In this document: positions 60,549 to 64,000 of the stretch, piece after piece | Position numbering within the stretch: position 1 is the stretch's first letter | Layout: each line of letters begins with the position of its first letter | DNA from: Actinoplanes sp. KI2 | GTDB taxonomy: Bacteria > Actinomycetota > Actinomycetes > Mycobacteriales > Micromonosporaceae | Length of the DNA stretch: 64,000 nucleotides | Assembly (NCBI RefSeq): GCF_025630775.1 | Contig: NZ_JAOSZE010000007.1 | Coordinates: forward strand, 1-64,000 | Direction of reading: 5' to 3' | Notes under the pieces: generated by a model | Seen by the model: only the letters and a program-made list of their open reading frames with translations | Database searches by the model: none | Told to the model about the DNA's origin: nothing | Translations under genes and position numbers: made by a program

Positions 60549-61286
60549 TCAGCCGTTGTCGACGAGCTGGGACTCGTCGAGGTCGAGGTCGAGATCGAGA
60601 TCGCCGGGGCCGGCCATGAGATCGGCTGCGGCGGTGCGGCCGTGGTTCTCCACGGTCAGCCGGAACGCCTCGGTGAACAGGCCCACCAGGCACTGGGTGA
60701 ACACCACTGTGTCCTGTTCCAGCTGCTCCCAGGTGCCACCGGACCCTTCGGGGGCGCGGCGGGCGTCCACCAGCCGCCGGCACGTCGAGCGGACCAGGTC
60801 GTCGGTGCGGTCGCGCAGGGCGTCCAGCACGTCGGCGAGGATCTGCAGGGACGGCAGCGTCGGTACGCCGCCGCGGCGCAACTCGAGTGCGGAACGCAGG
60901 GCTCGCGGGCGGACCGTACGGACCGTGCCGTCGTCGGCGCGGCCGACCACACCGTGCTGCATGAGCGCGTAGACGAGCGCCGGGTGGTCGAGGCCGAGCC
61001 GTTGCAGCAGGGTGGCGAGCTGGTCGGTGTCCGCGTCGGCGTTCTGGGTGCCGAGGATCGCGTCGATGGCGACCAGGTTGAACCCCTGCCTCTGCAACGC
61101 CTTGATCGACTCGATGCGCCGCACGTGGCCGGCGTCGTAGTAGGCGGTGCGTCCGACCCGGATCGGCGGGGCGAGCAACCGCCGCGCCTGGTGCGCCCGC
61201 ACGTTGCGGGCCGACATGCCGACCCGACGGGCGAGCTCCTCGATGGTGTAGCGCTCGCCGGTCGGCGGAATCGCGGTGGCCGTCAT
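60549..61286 (-). CDS. MerR family transcriptional regulator
   Basis: The 245-residue protein starts at an ATG five bases after GGGAGG. The MerR winged helix (YTIEELARRVGMSARNVRAH, then PIRVGRTAYYDAGHVRRI) is at residues 12-65. It is followed by a helical linker (SIKALQRQGFNLVAIDAILG) and an effector region of about 140 residues. The C-terminus is acidic, DLDLDLDLDESQ, from a six-base codon repeat. It lies between the exporter and the precursor genes and is divergent from the latter. A perfect 9-bp-arm palindrome in the shared promoter is a likely target. Confidence 0.9.
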   Translation of the reverse strand: MTATAIPPTGERYTIEELARRVGMSARNVRAHQARRLLAPPIRVGRTAYYDAGHVRRIESIKALQRQGFNLVAIDAILGTQNADADTDQLATLLQRLGLDHPALVYALMQHGVVGRADDGTVRTVRPRALRSALELRRGGVPTLPSLQILADVLDALRDRTDDLVRSTCRRLVDARRAPEGSGGTWEQLEQDTVVFTQCLVGLFTEAFRLTVENHGRTAAADLMAGPGDLDLDLDLDESQLVDNG

Positions 61287-61341
61287 CGATCCTCCCGGCG
61301 TGCGACTGCCGTTCACGTTACGGGTGCCGGGCCGGTGCGCA

Positions 61342-61361
61342 AAGCAGTGAAATCACTGCTT
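61342..61361. promoter_or_regulatory. Perfect 9-bp inverted repeat, candidate MerR operator
   Basis: AAGCAGTGA (61342-61350) and TCACTGCTT (61353-61361) are exact inverted copies with two bases between them. The site lies 55 bp upstream of the MerR ATG and about 180 bp upstream of the first precursor. MerR dimers bind such palindromes between -35 and -10 boxes. No clear -35/-10 pair was found around it. Confidence 0.6.
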
Positions 61362-61540
61362 CCGGTATGCCGCCCGCGGTATTACCATCCGCCGCGCCGC
61401 CGCGATTCCCTGGTTTGCACATTTTGCTTCCGCAATGGGTTCGGCGACTGTCCGACATTGATGGTATTCACCGCTGTTCGGGGCCGCCGGCGGCCTCCCA
61501 CCGCACCATGAAGGTCACTGCCGAGCGGAAAGGAAAAGGC

Positions 61541-61906
61541 GTGACCAACGGAGAACGCGCGGCGTTCGTCGCCGCATACAGCAGGCTGGTCGCCGAGGTG
61601 TGGGCCGACGCGGCCGCCGAACGGGCGCTGGCCGAGAACCCGCGGGCGCTGCTGGCCGAGTACGGCCTGACGGTGCCCGAGCAGGTACACATCACCGTCG
61701 TGCGGGATGCCACCGACGCCCAGCCTGACCTCGATACCCAGGTCGTGGCCTGGCAGGAGGCCGGTCGGCTGGGAACCTTCACGCTCTACGTGCCGTCCAC
61801 CGGCCCGATCGGCGAGGCGGAGCTGGAGGAGGACGAGCTCGACCGGGTGGTGGGCGGCCTGGACGCCAGCTGTGCGTGCTGCTGCCCGTGCTGCAGCACG
61901 AGTTGA
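61541..61906 (+). CDS. NHLP-type RiPP precursor with Cys-rich core
   Basis: The 121-residue precursor starts at a GTG behind AAAGGAAAAGG; an in-frame ATG lies at 61508. The long leader has the nitrile-hydratase-like form: FVAAYSRLVAEVWADAAAER, ENPRALLAEYGLTVPEQVHI and the late ELEEDELDRVVGG. Predicted cleavage is after Gly 106. The core is LDASCACCCPCCSTS, 15 residues with six Cys, three Ser and one Thr. These residues are the natural targets of azoline-forming YcaO enzymes, and a cyclodehydratase, dehydrogenase and NHLM exporter are in the cluster. The product is probably a polyazole peptide. No close known core is recalled. Confidence 0.85.
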   Translation: MTNGERAAFVAAYSRLVAEVWADAAAERALAENPRALLAEYGLTVPEQVHITVVRDATDAQPDLDTQVVAWQEAGRLGTFTLYVPSTGPIGEAELEEDELDRVVGGLDASCACCCPCCSTS

Positions 61907-61931
61907 GCTCTTCCTGTCATCGATCCGTGCC

Positions 61932-61978
61932 ACCTGTTTCGGCCGACGGTCACGAACGATGTCACCCGGCCAACAGGT
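61932..61978 (+). terminator. Inverted repeat after the Cys-rich precursor (terminator or attenuator)
   Basis: ACCTGTT plus CGGCC (61932-61944) can pair with CCGGCC plus AACAGGT (61966-61978), with one bulge and a loop of about 21 bases. No T-run follows, so it may limit read-through into the next precursor rather than stop it fully. Confidence 0.4.
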
Positions 61979-62057
61979 CTTGAAAGAAAATTCCAATCGC
62001 CCCTAGCTTCTTTTGCAGCGACGCCATCCCGTTCTTCATTTCCCGGAAGGAAATGCC

Positions 62058-62432
62058 ATGACTACTGCCGGCCAGACTCCGCAACCCGCCGACGCCGAGT
62101 TCCTCAACAAGTACACCGCGATGATGGTCTCGGTGTGGAAAGACGAGAACGAGGAGCGCAAACTGCTCGCCGACCCCCGGCAGTTCGCGATCGACGCGGG
62201 CCTGCCGGTGGCCGAGGGCAAGGCCGTCCGCCTCGAGCGCGGCCAGGTCGACGGGCTCTTCACCGCCGAGCAGCTGCTCGGCGACTGGAACGGCGCCGAG
62301 CACGTCCTGCACGTGCCCGAGGCGCCGCTGATCGACATCAGCGAGCTCGACGAGCGCGAGCTCGAGGCGGTCGCGGGCGGGGTCAGCGAGACCAAGGTCA
62401 ACATCATCGTCGCCTGCGTCGTCAACGCCTGA
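62058..62432 (+). CDS. NHLP-type RiPP precursor with Val-rich, single-Cys core (first copy)
   Basis: The 124-residue precursor has an AAGGAAA RBS. The leader contains DAEFLNKYTAMMVSVWKDEN, EERKLLADPRQFAIDAGLPV and the end DISELDERELEAVAGG. Predicted cleavage is after Gly 108. The core is VSETKVNIIVACVVNA, 16 residues with a single Cys and many Val/Ile. It is a paralogue of the gene at 62532. Val-rich cores suit C-methylation by the B12 radical SAM enzyme. The Cys, Ser and Thr could be heterocyclised, and backbone amides could be thioamidated by the YcaO at 62901. It is unlike the Cys-rich precursor upstream. Confidence 0.82.
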   Translation: MTTAGQTPQPADAEFLNKYTAMMVSVWKDENEERKLLADPRQFAIDAGLPVAEGKAVRLERGQVDGLFTAEQLLGDWNGAEHVLHVPEAPLIDISELDERELEAVAGGVSETKVNIIVACVVNA

Positions 62433-62459
62433 TCGACGCCGGTCACCGACGTACGAGCC

Positions 62460-62484
62460 GGGCGCCGGACATCCTCCGGCGCCC
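62460..62484 (+). terminator. Strong hairpin between the two Val-rich precursor genes
   Basis: GGGCGCCGGA and TCCGGCGCCC form a perfect ten-base stem with a CATCC loop. There is no T-run, so this may be an mRNA stabilising or attenuating structure that sets the ratio of the two precursors, or a Rho-independent-like stop of actinomycete type. Confidence 0.6.
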
Positions 62485-62531
62485 GATCCCCTCGTCCGGT
62501 CCCGAGCCGGGCGCCGCGAGAAAGGAAGACG

Positions 62532-62897
62532 ATGAGCGAGACACCCGACGCCAACGACGACTTCATCGCCCGGTACACCACGCTCATGCTCGCGGTCTGG
62601 AGCGACGCCGAGGCCGAGCGACGCCTGGCGGCCGACCCGCGGGCCGAGGCCCTGGCCGCCGGGCTGCCGGTCCTGCCGAACGCGACCGTCGCGCTCGACC
62701 GCAGCGAGGCCGACGGCCTGTTCACCCGCCAGAAGCTCGTCGACGACTGGACCGCCGACCCCCGGCGGCACGTCCTGCACGTACCGGCCGCACCGATGAT
62801 CGACCTCGACGAGCTGGACGAGCGGCAGTTGGAGCTGATCGCCGGCGGCGTCAGTGATGTCAACGTCGTCATCGTGGCCTGCGTCGTGGTGGCCTGA
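62532..62897 (+). CDS. NHLP-type RiPP precursor with Val-rich, single-Cys core (second copy)
   Basis: The 121-residue precursor starts at ATG behind AAAGGAAG. The leader parallels the previous gene (DDFIARYTTLMLAVWSDAEA, then DLDELDERQLELIAGG), with predicted cleavage after Gly 106. The core is VSDVNVVIVACVVVA, 15 residues. Aligned to the first copy, the shared pattern is VS at the start and VAC-VV-x-A at the end. Two related cores suggest a two-component product or a duplicated precursor under diversification. The YcaO start follows three bases after the stop, so it is expressed with that enzyme. Confidence 0.82.
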   Translation: MSETPDANDDFIARYTTLMLAVWSDAEAERRLAADPRAEALAAGLPVLPNATVALDRSEADGLFTRQKLVDDWTADPRRHVLHVPAAPMIDLDELDERQLELIAGGVSDVNVVIVACVVVA

Positions 62898-62900
62898 CCG

Positions 62901-64000
62901 ATGGGCCGGGGCACAGCGGCAGTGGCGGAGCGGACGTTCCGCACCGTGCCGGCCGAACAGACCCGCCGCCGGGTCGAACCGATGCTCTCCACGTTCGGTA
63001 TCACCCGGGTCGCCGACATCACCCGGCTCGACGAGATCGGGCTGCCGTGCCACGTCGCGTACCGGCCCTGCGGGAAGACGCTCGCGGTGAGCCTCGGCAT
63101 CGGCCTGCGACCCGCCCAGTCCTGGGTCGGCGCGGTGATGGAGAGCATCGAGACCTGGCACGCGGAGAACGTGACGCTCGAGGTGGCGGCCCGCGGCAGC
63201 GCCCGCGACGTGCGGCCGGGCTACGACGTACGCCGTCTCAACCTGGCCGAGGACTCGCCGCTGACCGATCGCGTCACGCTGGACTGGCTGCCCGCCACCG
63301 GCGTGCTCACCGGCAAGCCGGCGCTGGTGCCGCTCGAGTTCGTCCGGCTCGACGCCACCAGCCGGTTCACCTGGGACCATCTGCTGTTCCAGGTGAGCAG
63401 CAACGGCCTCGGCGTCGGCAACTCGCCGACCGAGGCGACCCTGCACGGCCTGATCGAGCTGATCGAACGTGACTGTTGCGCGCCGTACACGGTCACCCCG
63501 CTCAGCGGGCGGCGCTACGTCGATCCGTCCGGCACCGGCAACCCGACGGCCGAGGCGGCGCTCGCCGCGCTGCGCTCCGCCGACTGCTGGGTCGAGCTCT
63601 GCGAAACCACCAACGAGATGGGCATACCGGCGTACGCCTGCTCGATCTGGTCGCCGGACGTGCCGCTGGTCTTCGGCGGGTTCGGCTGCCATCCCGATCC
63701 GGGGCAGGCGGTGGCGCGCGCGTTGATGGAGGCGATCCAGTCCCGGCTCGCCTGCATCTCGGGGGCTCGCGACGACATCGACGCCACCCTGTACGACAAG
63801 GCCGACGGCGCGGTCGCCCCGAGCATCGCCGGGCGCACCCTGCACCCGGTCGTCCCGGCCGACGGACCGGCCGGCGCCGACGCGTTGCTGCGGCACTGCG
63901 CCGAGCGGGTGTGGGCCCGCACCGGAGTGGAACCGATGGTCGTCGACCTCACCCAGCCCCGGATCGGCATCGCCGCCGGCAAGGTGGTCGCTCCGGGCCT
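62901..64000 (+). CDS. Stand-alone YcaO enzyme (TfuA-associated type), partial
   Basis: The frame is open from ATG 62901 to the window end (at least 366 residues) and continues beyond. YcaO ATP-site motifs are present: AVMESIETWHAENV near 78, ATLHGLIELIERDCC near 184 and RALMEAIQSRLACISGARDD near 274. The last motif is typical of YcaO proteins that work with TfuA to make thioamides, rather than of azoline cyclodehydratases. It lacks a fused E1 domain. A partner TfuA gene would be expected just past the window. Substrates would be the Val-rich precursors encoded immediately upstream. An amidine or azoline role is the alternative. Confidence 0.82.
   Translation, partial: MGRGTAAVAERTFRTVPAEQTRRRVEPMLSTFGITRVADITRLDEIGLPCHVAYRPCGKTLAVSLGIGLRPAQSWVGAVMESIETWHAENVTLEVAARGSARDVRPGYDVRRLNLAEDSPLTDRVTLDWLPATGVLTGKPALVPLEFVRLDATSRFTWDHLLFQVSSNGLGVGNSPTEATLHGLIELIERDCCAPYTVTPLSGRRYVDPSGTGNPTAEAALAALRSADCWVELCETTNEMGIPAYACSIWSPDVPLVFGGFGCHPDPGQAVARALMEAIQSRLACISGARDDIDATLYDKADGAVAPSIAGRTLHPVVPADGPAGADALLRHCAERVWARTGVEPMVVDLTQPRIGIAAGKVVAPG

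Noticed and set aside
60555..60605. GAGGTC/GAGATC short repeat near the end of the MerR gene as a regulatory repeat
   Set aside because: It is codon repetition for the acidic DLDLDLDL tail of the protein, in frame throughout.
1..64000. CRISPR arrays, tRNA or rRNA genes and complete insertion sequences
   Set aside because: No regularly spaced repeats of CRISPR size, no tRNA-like cloverleaf with conserved arms and no intact transposase with inverted repeats were seen; only a transposase relic at 42831.

Overview
The window is GC-rich actinomycete DNA, probably from a Micromonosporaceae/Actinoplanes-type soil bacterium. This is inferred from the strong third-position GC bias, frequent GTG and TTG starts, ATGA/GTGA-coupled operons, a CebR-type operator, SARP and LAL-type regulators, and family-2 cellulose-binding modules. 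No tRNA, rRNA or CRISPR array was seen.

Left part (1-17980). After the tail of a sugar ABC permease and a nitroreductase there is a tightly coupled nitrogen operon at 1311-10329: an APC permease, two DUF1989 proteins, a biotin-dependent urea/guanidine carboxylase, allophanate hydrolase and a TetR regulator. A near-palindromic operator lies just upstream. The set fits guanidine (or urea) assimilation through allophanate. Next comes a secreted hemicellulase pair (GH62 arabinofuranosidase and SGNH/CE3-like esterase, both with CBM2) behind a promoter with an embedded CebR-like box. An Orn/Lys/Arg decarboxylase, a GNAT-fold protein and a secreted lysozyme-like/FG-GAP protein follow.

Middle (18044-42773). 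A small helical protein and an NB-ARC/WD40 STAND ATPase form a two-gene unit. They share an identical 11-residue motif, at the C-terminus of the first and the N-terminus of the second. This layout matches bacterial NLR-effector pairs that signal through amyloid-like motifs. Further on are a GAF-EAL phosphodiesterase, a very large propeller/lectin protein, a KAS III, a bifunctional PBP fused to a class A beta-lactamase-like domain, a lipase-like hydrolase, and a sugar ABC importer divergent from a DeoR regulator with a dense TGCGCA operator field. An HTH-NB-ARC regulator, an MFS exporter, a decayed DUF1801 gene and an esterase complete this part.

Right part (42831-64000). Downstream of an ISL3 transposase relic lies a RiPP biosynthetic cluster. 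It contains a SARP regulator, a small putative secreted peptide, a B12 radical SAM RiPP methyltransferase-type enzyme, a GNAT, a compact LuxR regulator, a lipoprotein, an E1-like/YcaO cyclodehydratase, a SagB-type dehydrogenase preceded by four tandem RBS-start repeats, and an NHLM export system (HlyD-like protein, C39 peptidase ABC, second ABC). A MerR regulator is convergent with the last exporter gene and divergent from the precursors. Three nitrile-hydratase-leader (NHLP) precursors follow, one with a Cys-rich core and two with Val-rich cores holding a single Cys. Last is a second stand-alone YcaO of the type paired with TfuA, cut by the window edge. The combination predicts azoline formation, oxidation, C-methylation and possibly thioamidation, then double-glycine cleavage and export. 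I do not recognise it as a described product class.
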